Below, piece after piece: positions 8,062 through 16,199 of a stretch of DNA of 45,015 nt; the stretch's first letter is position 1; the number at the start of each line of letters is the position of its first letter. The stretch is from Tistrella bauzanensis. GTDB taxonomy: Bacteria; Pseudomonadota; Alphaproteobacteria; Tistrellales; Tistrellaceae. The DNA is taken from NCBI RefSeq assembly GCF_014636235.1, contig NZ_BMDZ01000047.1, positions 1-45,015 of the forward strand. Direction: 5' to 3'. Position numbers and translations under genes: made by a program. The notes below the pieces were generated by a model. It saw nothing but the letters and a program-made list of their open reading frames with translations. It ran no database searches and was not told the origin of the DNA.

Positions 8062-8859
8062 ATGCCGTCCTTCCGCTCACTGAAGATCGGGACCAAGCTG
8101 ATCATCGTCGAGCGCCTGGCCGCCGAGCAGGAATCCGCCCGTGCCGCACGGGAGGCCGAACGCGTCCGCCGCGATGCCGCCACCCAGCGCTTCCTGACCG
8201 AGATCGGCCGGGTGGTCTCGACGCTTGGCTCTTCCGCCAGCCAGATGCGGAGCAGCGCCGAGACCATGACCAGCACCGCCGACGAGAACAGCAGCCGCAG
8301 CGCCAGTGTCGCCGCCGCCGCCGAACACGCGACCACCAACGTTCAGACCATCGCGACCGCGTCGGAGGAACTCGCCGCCTCGATCCGCGAGGTGGGCGCG
8401 CGCACCGCCGACACCGCCGACGTCACCCGCCGCGCGGTGGCCGAGGCCCAGACCACCGACGGCATCGTTCAGGATCTGGCCCGCACCGCCCAGAAGATCG
8501 GCGATGTGGTGCTGCTGATCCAGCAGATCGCTTCGCAGACCAATCTTCTGGCCCTGAACGCCACGATCGAGGCCGCGCGCGCCGGCGAGGCCGGCAAGGG
8601 CTTCGCGGTCGGCGCCTCGGAAGTGAAGAGCCTCGCCCGCCAGACCAGCCGTGCGACCGAGGAGATCCAGACCCAGATCGACGCGATCACCGGCGCCACC
8701 GACCGTACCGTCCGTCGGTGCCATCCGCTCGATTTCCGGCACGGTCAACCCGGCCGGGCCGCCAACGACGTCCGCGGTGCCGCAGGCTCGCTGTCGGAAG
8801 AAGCCCAGCGGCTCCGCACCCTGGTCGACACTTACGTGACGGAAATCAAGGCCGCCTGA
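8062..8859 (+). pseudogene. Methyl-accepting chemotaxis protein, internally deleted remnant
   Basis: The frame is open for 265 residues but does not encode a normal receptor. The first 16 residues ([16 protein letters not shown]) match the cytoplasmic start and first residues of TM1 of a receptor, then the sequence jumps straight into the linker coiled coil ([24 protein letters not shown]). The rest of TM1, the periplasmic sensor, TM2 and HAMP are absent. The signalling hairpin tip is perfect ([20 protein letters not shown], 156-175). Residues about 218-233 are read in the wrong frame: the plus-one frame of 8714-8749 encodes [12 protein letters not shown], the expected receptor sequence. Some 50-60 residues of the returning helix are then missing before [20 protein letters not shown] full receptor has 500-700 residues. 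Confidence 0.8.
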
Positions 8860-9376
8860 CCGGGCCGCTCCCGGCTGGCGCGGCATCGGCCGCGTCAGCC
8901 ACCGCATCCGGGCCAGCAGGCATCCGTGCCAGCCAGGCCATCACCGCCGCCGCATCCGCCCGTTCCCCCTGCCAGCCCGCCCCCTGCCAGCCCGCCCCCT
9001 GCCAGCCCGCATGCGGCGGGCTGGTGCAGAGGGTCAGGGTCAGATCCTGCGGGCTGCAGATGAAATCACCCGGCGCGGCAATGCGGACATAGCCATGCGC
9101 GCGCATCCACTGATCGGCGGCGGCGCGCAACGCCTCCGGGCCCGGGGTGGGGTCTGGTTCCTCGTCCGACAGCCGGCGGGCTTCGCGCAGCAACTGGCGG
9201 GCGATCCGCCACAATCCGCTCAGCATCGCCCCCTGACGACACAGATCCGCCAGACCATCATCTCCCGGTCCGGCCGCCTCCAGCCGGTCGGCCATCCGCG
9301 TCGCCATCGCCGACAGGTCAAGCAGATGGGCGCCGCGTGGTTGCTCATTGCCGCAATGTGTCACCGCACCCTCCAT
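8846..9376 (-). CDS. Hypothetical protein with a tandem AGWQG repeat
   Basis: 176 residues, no recognised domain. The N-terminal half is helical and charged ([38 protein letters not shown]), followed by a compact segment ending in [18 protein letters not shown], then three copies of AGWQG encoded by a 15-bp tandem repeat, and a Pro/Ala-rich tail. Soluble, no signal peptide. The end overlaps the convergent chemoreceptor remnant by 14 bp. ATG at 9376 was used; a GTG four codons later sits behind a GGAGG and is an equally good start. The gene is supported by frame length and third-position GC rather than by homology. Confidence 0.5.
   Translation of the reverse strand: MEGAVTHCGNEQPRGAHLLDLSAMATRMADRLEAAGPGDDGLADLCRQGAMLSGLWRIARQLLREARRLSDEEPDPTPGPEALRAAADQWMRAHGYVRIAAPGDFICSPQDLTLTLCTSPPHAGWQGAGWQGAGWQGERADAAAVMAWLARMPAGPDAVADAADAAPAGSGPVRRP
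8967..9010. repeat. 15-bp tandem repeat, three copies
   Basis: CCCTGCCAGCCCGCC is repeated at 8967-8981, 8982-8996 and 8997-9010 (last copy one base short). It is in frame in the minus-strand hypothetical gene and encodes the GWQGA pentapeptide repeat. Unit length that is a multiple of three allows copy-number change without a frameshift. Confidence 0.9.
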
Positions 9377-9534
9377 TCATGGCAATGCCGCCACTCTAGC
9401 CAGATTTCGCGCGATGGTTGGGTTGCGACGCTGCGGCCACTTGCGGCCACCGGCCCTTGGCGGCTAGCATCGCCGCCGCCCGCAGCACCGCCGTGCGTCC
9501 GGCGCGGGGCCGACCATGCGGGCTGGAGATGATG

Positions 9535-10302
9535 ATGACCCTGCCCCCGATCGACATCGCCATTCCGGCGATCTTCGCAGGCCCGGTGCGGCCGCTCGGC
9601 CCCAAAGCCGTCCCCTCGGCGATCGACCGGCAGCCGGTCGCAGGGCCGGTCTGGCTGGGGCCGCTCGGCATCGTCGGCGACGGCCGCGGTGACCGGCGAC
9701 ACCATGGCGGGCCGGAAAAGGCCCTGCATCATTATGCCTTCGACCATTATCCCTGGTGGCGGCAGCGGCTGGATGCCGACGGCCCCGATGCGCCACCACC
9801 GCTGACAGCCCTGCTGTCGCACCCCGGCGCCTTCGGCGAGAACCTGACCAGTACCGGCCTGACCGAAACCGATATCTGTATCGGCGACCGTTTCCGGCTG
9901 GGCCAGACGGTGATCGAGGTCTCGCAGGGGCGCCAGCCCTGCTTCCGGCTGAACCTGCGCTTCGGCCGCCCCGACATGTCCCGCGGCGTGCAGACCAGCC
10001 ACCGCACCGGCTGGTATTACCGGGTGATCCGGCCGGGCCGCATCGCGCCCGGCGACCGGCTGGTGCTGATCGCGCGGCCGCAGCCGCTCTGGCCGCTGGC
10101 CCGGGTGCTGGCGGTGCTGAACGGCCGCCATCCCGATCCCGCACGCGCCATGGCCGATCTGCCGCAACCGGAGATTTCAACCACAGGTCTCAAGAGCCTT
10201 GCAGCATTGCCGCAATTGGCATCATCCTGGCGGGATCTCGCCCGCAAGCGCCTCGCCTCGGGCCGGATCGAGGATCAGCGCCGCCGGCTCGACGGCGCCT
10301 GA
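9535..10302 (+). CDS. MOSC domain-containing protein (YiiM-like)
   Basis: 255 residues. The MOSC (molybdenum cofactor sulfurase C-terminal) domain covers most of the protein: GDRRHHGGPEKALHHY (about 51-66), GAFGENLTSTGL (about 96-107), ICIGDRFRLGQTVIEVSQGRQPC with the conserved Cys (about 112-134), and a C-terminal helical extension as in E. coli YiiM. YiiM-class proteins carry the molybdenum cofactor and reduce N-hydroxylated compounds such as 6-hydroxylaminopurine. Three consecutive ATGs occur at 9529, 9532 and 9535; the last has the best spacing from GGAG at 9525-9528. A DUF3574 lipoprotein gene follows after 24 bp, perhaps in the same transcript. Confidence 0.85.
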   Translation: MTLPPIDIAIPAIFAGPVRPLGPKAVPSAIDRQPVAGPVWLGPLGIVGDGRGDRRHHGGPEKALHHYAFDHYPWWRQRLDADGPDAPPPLTALLSHPGAFGENLTSTGLTETDICIGDRFRLGQTVIEVSQGRQPCFRLNLRFGRPDMSRGVQTSHRTGWYYRVIRPGRIAPGDRLVLIARPQPLWPLARVLAVLNGRHPDPARAMADLPQPEISTTGLKSLAALPQLASSWRDLARKRLASGRIEDQRRRLDGA

Positions 10303-10326
10303 TCGATCAGAGGAACCGTCCGCGCC

Positions 10327-10812
10327 ATGCGCCATAAGCCTGCCATGCGCCACCGACCTGTCATGGCCGCCATCGGCCTCGCTCTTCTGCTCGGTGCCTG
10401 CGCCGGCGGGCCGCCGCGCCCCGGCGCATCCCAGGCCGTCGGCCTTCCCCATGGCGCCTCACCCGCCTGCCTCGATAGCGATGCGCGCATGATCCGCGCC
10501 CAGTTGTTCTTCGGCCTCAGCCGACCAGACGGGCGCCCGCCGGTGACCGCCGCCGATTTCGACGGCTTTGTCGACCAGACGGTCAGCCCGGCCTTCCCCG
10601 ACGGGTTCACGATCATCGAAACCACCGGCGGCTGGCGCGACACCGAAACCGGCCAGACGATCCGCGAGGCGGGACGCAGCCTCATCCTGCTGGCCGACGG
10701 CCCGGCCCCGGCGCTGCGCCAGCGGCTCGATACCCTGCGCCGCGATTACATGACCCGGTTCGATCAGCAGGCCGTGGGGCTGGCGCTCGACACCGCCTGC
10801 GTCAGCTTTTAG
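10327..10812 (+). CDS. DUF3574 lipoprotein
   Basis: 161 residues. A signal with lipobox LLGAC (Cys about residue 25) precedes a DUF3574 domain: RAQLFFGLSRPDGRPPV (about 58-74), DFDGFVDQTVSPAFPDGFTIIETTGGWRD (about 78-106), then REAGRSLILLADG. These blocks (an FGLSRPDG opening, a VTPxFPDGxT core and a Gly-Trp-Arg turn) are the usual signature of this small uncharacterised periplasmic family. Membrane-anchored by its lipid; function unknown. Two early in-frame Met codons (MRHKPA, MRHRPV) make the exact start uncertain by seven codons. It is followed by an EamA transporter gene only 3 bp after the stop. Confidence 0.8.
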   Translation: MRHKPAMRHRPVMAAIGLALLLGACAGGPPRPGASQAVGLPHGASPACLDSDARMIRAQLFFGLSRPDGRPPVTAADFDGFVDQTVSPAFPDGFTIIETTGGWRDTETGQTIREAGRSLILLADGPAPALRQRLDTLRRDYMTRFDQQAVGLALDTACVSF

Positions 10813-10815
10813 CGG

Positions 10816-11721
10816 ATGAACGCCTTCCTGTTCATGTTCACAGCGCTGCTCTGGGGTGGTGGCGCGCTGGCCACAGCCTTTCAAGCCGGCCCCGTTCCGG
10901 CCCTGGTCTCGGTCGGCTATCGGATGGTGACCGCCGGGCTGCTGATGATGCTGTGGGCGCGGTGGCGGGGCGTGACGCTGACGGTGCCGCGCGCCGACCG
11001 GCCCTGGGTGCTGGTTCAGGGCGTGCTGTTCTTCGGCCTCGCCTTCATCGCCTTCTACAACGCCGTGCGGCTGATCCCCAGCGGTCCGGCGGCGCTGGTG
11101 CTGTCGACCTCATCGGTGTTCGCGGCCCTGTTCGGCCGGCTGGTGCTGGGCACGCGGCTGACCATCCGCCACGGCCTGGGCCTGGGCCTGGGCATCCTGG
11201 GCGTGGCCGTGGTGTTTTCCGGCGACATCCTGACGCTGATCGCCGGCAACGGGCTGGCCGGGAGCCGTGGCGGCACGACAGGTGACGCCACCGCCGTTGT
11301 TGCCGGCCTCGCCTGGGCAGCGCTGGCCGCCATTGCCGCCGGTTTCGGCACGGTGATCGGCGCCCGCAATCAAGGCCGGGGCCTTGCCATGGAAACGGTG
11401 ATCACATGGGGCGGGCTGATCGGCGGCGCCACCGCCTTTGCCGCCGCCATCCTGTCGGGCCAGCCGATCCGCTTCGATCCGTCGCTGCGCTATGTGGCCA
11501 GCCTCGCCTATCTGGCCGTGCCGGCATCCTGCGTGAATTTCCTGGTCTATTTCAGCCTGGTGCGGCGCATCGGTCCCGGGCGCGCCGCCTATGCCATGGC
11601 CCTGGTGCCGCTGGTGGCGCTCAGCCTGTCCTGGGGGTTCGAAGGGCTGGTGCTGACCCCGGTCATCCTGGCGGGCGCCGCGATCATCCTGGCCGGCAAT
11701 GTGCTGGTGCTGCGGCGGTGA
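10816..11721 (+). CDS. EamA/DMT-family membrane transporter
   Basis: 301 residues, ten predicted membrane helices in two five-helix EamA repeats, the standard length of drug/metabolite transporters. Typical features include the first repeat WGGGALATAFQAGPVPALVSVGYRMVTAG and FIAFYNAVRLIPSGPAALVLSTSSVFAALFGRLVLGTRL at the end of repeat one; repeat two closes with LVPLVALSLSWGFEGLVLTPVILAGAAIILAGNVLV. Exporters of this type move amino acids, metabolites or toxicants; no substrate can be given. It starts 3 bp after the DUF3574 gene and ends 110 bp before padR, immediately upstream of that repressor's operator region, so it may belong to either group. Confidence 0.85.
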   Translation: MNAFLFMFTALLWGGGALATAFQAGPVPALVSVGYRMVTAGLLMMLWARWRGVTLTVPRADRPWVLVQGVLFFGLAFIAFYNAVRLIPSGPAALVLSTSSVFAALFGRLVLGTRLTIRHGLGLGLGILGVAVVFSGDILTLIAGNGLAGSRGGTTGDATAVVAGLAWAALAAIAAGFGTVIGARNQGRGLAMETVITWGGLIGGATAFAAAILSGQPIRFDPSLRYVASLAYLAVPASCVNFLVYFSLVRRIGPGRAAYAMALVPLVALSLSWGFEGLVLTPVILAGAAIILAGNVLVLRR

Positions 11722-11767
11722 CGCCCATCCGGTCCTATACATTCCCGGCCCATACATCTCCGATCCA

Positions 11768-11788
11768 ATACATTGATCATCGATGCAT
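11768..11788. promoter_or_regulatory. PadR-type operator O1, upstream of padR
   Basis: A 21-bp imperfect dyad with half-sites ATACAT (11768-11773) and ATGCAT (11783-11788) around a GAT-ATC core. It lies 43 bp before the padR start and matches the second site at 12352-12372 at 18 of 21 positions. PadR-family repressors commonly bind ATGT-N8-ACAT-like dyads. Two further ATACAT half-sites at 11737-11742 and 11752-11757 are spaced 15 and 16 bp apart in the same orientation, suggesting an array of half-sites. Confidence 0.7.
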
Positions 11789-11830
11789 CGGGGCATTGAC
11801 AGCCGGACGATGCCGGCACAGGATCATGTC

Positions 11831-12277
11831 ATGACCAGCGCCCCCACTGCCCAAGCCGCCACCCGTGCCGTGCCGAAACCGGTGCCCGACTTCACCAGCC
11901 GGGCCTATTGGGCCGGCACGATCAAGATGAGCCTGTCGAAGTTCTTCATCCTGCGCGTGCTGCATGACGGCCCGATGCATGGCTATGACATCGCCCGCAC
12001 GGTTGAGCGGATCACCCGGGGCTGCTGCTCGCCCACCGAAGGCACGATCTATCCGGTGCTGCGCGATTTCGAGGCCGGCGGCTATGTCACCGTCCGCGCC
12101 GAACTGGTCTCGGGCCGCGAACGGCGGGTCTATACCCTCACCGATCGCGGCCATCAGGCCTTTCAGGTGGCGGTGGAGGCGTGGATGGAGGTCACCCGCG
12201 CGCTGATCGATGCCGGCGCGGTCGCCGGCCACGATCTGCCCGCCACAGCCCGGCCTGACGACCCCGCCTGCTGCTGA
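11831..12277 (+). CDS. PadR-family transcriptional repressor with two vicinal cysteine pairs
   Basis: 148 residues. The winged-helix domain (about 33-112) has the PadR pattern: FFILRVLHDGPMHGYDIARTVE, then SPTEGTIYPVLRDFEAGGYV, then the wing SGRERRVYTLTDRG. Residues 65-66 are Cys-Cys directly before the recognition helix region, and the protein ends in a second Cys-Cys (147-148). Ordinary PadR proteins have neither. This pattern suggests direct sensing of a soft metal or metalloid by thiols, which is inference. It is flanked by two near-identical dyads, one in front of itself and one in front of the flavoprotein/MFS/ArsO genes, so it probably represses both. Start ATG at 11831 chosen for a plausible N-terminus; earlier in-frame ATGs at 11783 and 11810 would overlap or crowd the operator. 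Confidence 0.85.
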   Translation: MTSAPTAQAATRAVPKPVPDFTSRAYWAGTIKMSLSKFFILRVLHDGPMHGYDIARTVERITRGCCSPTEGTIYPVLRDFEAGGYVTVRAELVSGRERRVYTLTDRGHQAFQVAVEAWMEVTRALIDAGAVAGHDLPATARPDDPACC

Positions 12278-12351
12278 CAGCCATCACGGCAGCGTTCGGC
12301 AGCGGGGTGGCAACCAATCTGGCAGCGGTCGCTGCCTCTTTTTGGCACCTT

Positions 12352-12372
12352 ATACATCGATGATCTATGCAT
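12352..12372. promoter_or_regulatory. PadR-type operator O2, upstream of the flavoprotein operon
   Basis: A 21-bp dyad with half-sites ATACAT (12352-12357) and ATGCAT (12367-12372), the second copy of the element at 11768-11788. It ends 26 bp before the flavoprotein ATG. A possible promoter overlaps it: TTGGCA at 12342-12347 and TATGCA at 12366-12371 (18-bp spacing), so binding would block RNA polymerase. The promoter call is weak; the repeat of the dyad is clear. Confidence 0.7.
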
Positions 12373-12398
12373 CGATGGCTTGAGACAAGGATCTTCCG

Positions 12399-13727
12399 AT
12401 GACCGATACCATCGCGGTTCTGGGCGCCGGCCCGGTGGGGCTCGCCGCCGCCGCCGAACTGGCCCTGCGCGGCCTGCCCTTCCGGATCTATGAGCGCGCC
12501 GGCCATTCCGCCGCATCGGTCGCGGATTGGCGGCATGTCCGGCTGTTCTCGCCCATGGGGCTGAATGTGGCACCGGCGGCACGCCACCTGCTCGACCAGG
12601 CGGGGGTGGTCCTGCCCGATGACGAGTTCCTGCCGACCGGCGCCAGCCTGATCGATGATTATCTGGCGCCGCTGGCGGCGTTGCCGGTGATCGCCCGGCA
12701 CCTGACGCTCGATGCCACGGTCGAGGCCGTCACCCGTGCCGGCCTCGACCGTGTGTCGGGTGGCGATGCGGCGGCCCCCCGCGCGTCGCGGCCGTTCATG
12801 ATCCACTGGCGCGATGCCACCGGCACCCGTCACACCGATCCGGCGCGGGCGGTGATCGATGCCACCGGCTGCTGGGGCAATCCGGCCCCCGCCGGGGTCG
12901 ACGGCCTGCCGGTTCCGGGTGAAGGCGCCGCCCGTGCCGCCGGCCTGCTGGCGACCGGCATTCCCGATGTCGCCGGCCGCGACCGTGACCATTATGCCGA
13001 CCGCCGGGTGCTGGTGATCGGCGGCGGTCATTCGGCGATGACGGTGGTGCTGGACCTGCTGCGACTTGCTGATACCGCGCCCCGGACCCGCATCCTGTGG
13101 GCATTGCGCCGCAAGGATGCCGGCCGGATCGCCGGCGGCGGCACAGCCGATGGCCTACCCGCCCGTGGTGCCCTTGGCAGCAATGCCCTGGCCGCCGTCG
13201 CCGATGGCCGCGTAACCCTGCTCCATGGTTTCGCCGCAACCGCGATCGCCCTTGCCGGGGATGGCGCGTCACTGCTGATCAATGGACAGGAAGGCGATGC
13301 GGCGACCCGTTTCACCGTCGACCGCATGGTGGTGGCCACCGGGCTCCGGCCCGATCTGTCGCTCACCCGCGAACTGCGCCTCAGCCACGATCCGGTGGTC
13401 GAGGCGCCGCCGGCCCTGGCGCCGCTGATCGACCCGAACCTGCATTCCTGCGGCAGCGTGCCGCCCCATGGCGTGGCGGAACTGCACGCGCCGGCGGAAC
13501 CCGGCTATTATGTCGCGGGCGGCAAGTCCTATGGCCGGGCGCCGACCTTCCTGATGGCCACGGGGTATGAGCAGGTGCGATCGGTGGTGGCGGAACTGGC
13601 GGGCGACCATGCGGCGGCACGCGACGTGCGGCTGGTGCTGCCCGAAACCGGGGTGTGCAGCGCCGCGCCACGCCGGATCGCCGATCCCCGGCCGGCCGCC
13701 GCCGGCTGCTGCGGCAGTGCCGCATGA
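12399..13727 (+). CDS. FAD/NAD(P)-binding flavoprotein of a metalloid-resistance-like operon
   Basis: 442 residues. It has an N-terminal FAD Rossmann motif (AVLGAGPVGLAAAAELALRG, about 6-25) and a second dinucleotide-binding motif (VLVIGGGHSAMTVVLDLL, about 205-222). VIDATGCWGNPAP and VDRMVVATGLRPDLSL match the ATG loops of group-B flavin monooxygenases and related reductases. Cys residues cluster at the C-terminus (420, 437, 438, the last two adjacent), reminiscent of the vicinal Cys pairs in the PadR encoded upstream. GYYVAGGKSYGRAPTFLMATGYEQV near 369-389 is likely the closing FAD motif. It is first in a three-gene overlapping operon with an MFS exporter and an ArsO-like monooxygenase. The substrate is unknown; reduction or oxidation of an arsenical or thiol adduct is a guess from context. 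Confidence 0.75.
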   Translation: MTDTIAVLGAGPVGLAAAAELALRGLPFRIYERAGHSAASVADWRHVRLFSPMGLNVAPAARHLLDQAGVVLPDDEFLPTGASLIDDYLAPLAALPVIARHLTLDATVEAVTRAGLDRVSGGDAAAPRASRPFMIHWRDATGTRHTDPARAVIDATGCWGNPAPAGVDGLPVPGEGAARAAGLLATGIPDVAGRDRDHYADRRVLVIGGGHSAMTVVLDLLRLADTAPRTRILWALRRKDAGRIAGGGTADGLPARGALGSNALAAVADGRVTLLHGFAATAIALAGDGASLLINGQEGDAATRFTVDRMVVATGLRPDLSLTRELRLSHDPVVEAPPALAPLIDPNLHSCGSVPPHGVAELHAPAEPGYYVAGGKSYGRAPTFLMATGYEQVRSVVAELAGDHAAARDVRLVLPETGVCSAAPRRIADPRPAAAGCCGSAA

Positions 13728-14980
13728 CGACCGCCGCGACATCGCCCGCCGCCGGCGCGCCCCCCCGGCATCACCGGCTGATCACCGGGCTCGGCATCGG
13801 CCAGATCTGTTCCTGGGGCTCGCTCTATTACGCCTTTCCCCAGATCGCCGATGCCATGGCCCGCGATCTGGGGCATGGCAAGCCGGCACTATACGGTGCC
13901 GCCTCGGTGGGTCTGCTGGCGGCGGGGCTGGCGGCGATACCGGTCGGCACCGCCGTCGACCGGGGCCATGGCCGGGCGGTCATGGCCGGCGGCGCGGCGC
14001 TGGCCGGGCTGCTGCTTTTTGTCTGGTCGGGCATCGACAGCCTGATGGCGCTGTATCTGATCCTGGCCGGTCTGGGCGTGATGCAGGCCGCCACGCTGTA
14101 TGAGCCGGCCTTCGCGGTGGTCGCCCGCCGCACCGGGCCGCTTCAGGCCCGGCGCGGCATCACCGCGCTGACCCTCTGGGGCGGTTTCGCCAGCACGGTG
14201 TTCATTCCGCTGATCCAGCTCCTGCTCGACCATCTGGGCTGGCGGAACACACTGGTCGTGCTGGGGCTGATCAACCTTCTGGTCTCGGCGCCGCTTTATG
14301 CCTGGGTGATCGACCGCCGGGGCCGGGCCGGGCCCGGCGCGGCCCCGGCGCGTCCGGCCGCCATGGCCAGTGGCACCGCCGGTGGTGGCGCACTGCGTCT
14401 GGCCCTGCGCCGGCCGGTGTTCTGGGCGCTGGCGCTGTCGTTCACCGCCTATGCCGCGGTGTTCTCGGCCTTCACCTTTCATCTCTATCCGCTGCTGGCC
14501 GAACGCGGCTTTGCCACCACGGCCATCGTCACCGCCATGGCGATCATCGGCCCCGCACAGGTGGCCGGCCGGATCGCGATCTGGGTGCTGGCGCCGCGCG
14601 CATCGGTGCGGCTGATCGGCATGGGCGTGGTCGCCGTGTTCCCGGCCGCCCTGCTGCTGCTGTGGCTGGCGCCGCCCGGCTTCTGGGCCATCGCGGTGGT
14701 GGCCGTGCTCTATGGCGCCGCAAACGGCATCATGACCATCGTGCGGGGGCTCGCCGTGCCCGAGATGATCGGGCCGGAAGCTTACGGTGCCGTCAACGGC
14801 GCGCTCACCGCCCCCAGCCTGATCGCCAAGGCCCTGGCCCCGGCGGGGGCCGCGATGCTGTGGGGGATGGGGCAGTCCTATGACACGGTGATGCCGGTAC
14901 TGACCGCCGGATCGGTGCTCATCGCCGCCGGATTCTGGATCGCCGCCGTGATCGGCCGGCCAGGACGGCGGCTCACGTGA
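13724..14980 (+). CDS. MFS exporter, ArsK-like
   Basis: 418 residues with 12 predicted membrane helices. It opens with GLGIGQICSWGSLYYAFPQIADAMARDLG, the pattern of the MFS branch that includes the arsenite exporter ArsK. The motif-A-like loop between helices 2 and 3 reads GTAVDRGHGRAVM, and a second half starts at about residue 225 (RLALRRPVFWALALSFTAY). The start ATG overlaps the flavoprotein stop (ATGA) and the stop overlaps the next start, so the genes are translationally coupled. Placement between two flavoproteins and under a Cys-rich repressor supports export of a metalloid or oxidised organic toxicant. The ArsK resemblance is from memory of the family. Confidence 0.75.
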   Translation: MTTAATSPAAGAPPRHHRLITGLGIGQICSWGSLYYAFPQIADAMARDLGHGKPALYGAASVGLLAAGLAAIPVGTAVDRGHGRAVMAGGAALAGLLLFVWSGIDSLMALYLILAGLGVMQAATLYEPAFAVVARRTGPLQARRGITALTLWGGFASTVFIPLIQLLLDHLGWRNTLVVLGLINLLVSAPLYAWVIDRRGRAGPGAAPARPAAMASGTAGGGALRLALRRPVFWALALSFTAYAAVFSAFTFHLYPLLAERGFATTAIVTAMAIIGPAQVAGRIAIWVLAPRASVRLIGMGVVAVFPAALLLLWLAPPGFWAIAVVAVLYGAANGIMTIVRGLAVPEMIGPEAYGAVNGALTAPSLIAKALAPAGAAMLWGMGQSYDTVMPVLTAGSVLIAAGFWIAAVIGRPGRRLT

Positions 14981-16071
14981 TGGCGACAGGCCCGCAAGCC
15001 ACCGTGGTGCCGGTCGCGATCATCGGTGCCGGGCAGTCGGGGCTGGCCGTCGCCTGGTTCCTGAAGCGGGCCGGCATCGACCCACTGCTGCTGGATGCAG
15101 GGGCCGGCCCCGGCGGTGCCTGGGTTCATGGCTGGGACAGCCTGCGTCTGTTCTCGCCGGCCGAGGCGAACACCCTGCCTGGCTGGCCGATGCCACCGGC
15201 TGCCGATGGCGGCTTTCCCACCCGCCCTGAGGTCATCGCCTATCTGGCCGCCTATGAAACCCGCTATGGCTTCGACATCCGCAGGCCGGTCACCGTCACC
15301 GGCGTCAGCCGTGCCACCGATGGCGCCGGATTGCGGCTCACCGGCCCCGGCCTGAACCTGCGGGCCGGGCAGGTGGTGGCGGCCACCGGCACATGGTCGG
15401 CACCGGTGATCCCCGACATCGAGGGGGCGGGCGATTTTCAGGGCCTGATGCTGCATTCCGCCCACTACGACCGCCCGGACCGTTTCAGTGGCCTGGATGT
15501 GCTGATCATCGGCGGCGGCAATTCCGGCGCCCAGATCCTGGCCGATCTGTCGGGCGTCGCCCGCTGCACCTGGATCACCGAACATCCGCCGCATCTGCTG
15601 CCCGACGACCTGGATGGCCGCGCCCTGTTCCAGCGCGCCCGCGCCCGCGCCGTCGCCCTGTCGCGCGGCGATACCCCGCCTGCGCCGCTGGTGGGCGGGC
15701 TTCAATCGATCGTGATGGTGCCGCCGGTGCGGGCGGCGCGCGACCGCGGCCGGCTGGTCAGCGCCGGACCGATCCGCCGCCTGCGGCCACGGGGCGCGGA
15801 ACTGGTCGATGGTCGCATGGTTAAGGCCGATGCCGTCATCTGGTGCACCGGCTTCCGGCCGGCACTGGCCTGTCTGGCGCCATTGAGGCTTGCGAACGCG
15901 GCCGGGCAGATTGCCGTCGATGGCAACCGGGCCCTCGACGAGCCGCGATTGTGGCTGGTGGGCTATGGCGACTGGACCGGCTTCGCCTCCGCGACACTGG
16001 GCGGTATCACGCCCTCGGCACGGGCCACGGCCGCCGGCATCGCCGCCGCCTGCCGCCTGGGCGCCGAGTAA
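14980..16071 (+). CDS. arsO: ArsO-like NAD(P)H-dependent flavin monooxygenase
   Basis: 363 residues. The FAD motif VAIIGAGQSGLAVAWFL (about 9-25) is followed by GPGGAWVHGWDSLRLFSPAE (about 43-62) and LPGWPMP, the characteristic early blocks of the ArsO family found in arsenic operons. FQGLMLHSAHY (FxGxxxHxxxY, about 151-161) is the flavin-monooxygenase fingerprint, and VLIIGGGNSGAQIL (about 172-185) binds NADPH. VIWCTGFRP lies in the C-terminal third. ATG at 14980 overlaps the MFS stop (TGATG); a GTG one codon earlier is possible. Role in arsenic resistance is unproven biochemically for most ArsO proteins. Last gene of the PadR-linked operon. Confidence 0.85.
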   Translation: MATGPQATVVPVAIIGAGQSGLAVAWFLKRAGIDPLLLDAGAGPGGAWVHGWDSLRLFSPAEANTLPGWPMPPAADGGFPTRPEVIAYLAAYETRYGFDIRRPVTVTGVSRATDGAGLRLTGPGLNLRAGQVVAATGTWSAPVIPDIEGAGDFQGLMLHSAHYDRPDRFSGLDVLIIGGGNSGAQILADLSGVARCTWITEHPPHLLPDDLDGRALFQRARARAVALSRGDTPPAPLVGGLQSIVMVPPVRAARDRGRLVSAGPIRRLRPRGAELVDGRMVKADAVIWCTGFRPALACLAPLRLANAAGQIAVDGNRALDEPRLWLVGYGDWTGFASATLGGITPSARATAAGIAAACRLGAE

Positions 16072-16199
16072 TGCAGAATCAGCTGATCCGTCATCGTCCC
16101 GTGCTTGTACCGAACGCCGTTCGACCCCACCCTTAACGGCGGCAAAGGCACCGGCCCCCCGGCCGGACGCCACCAGAAAAAGCCCGAAGGGGAGGAAAT

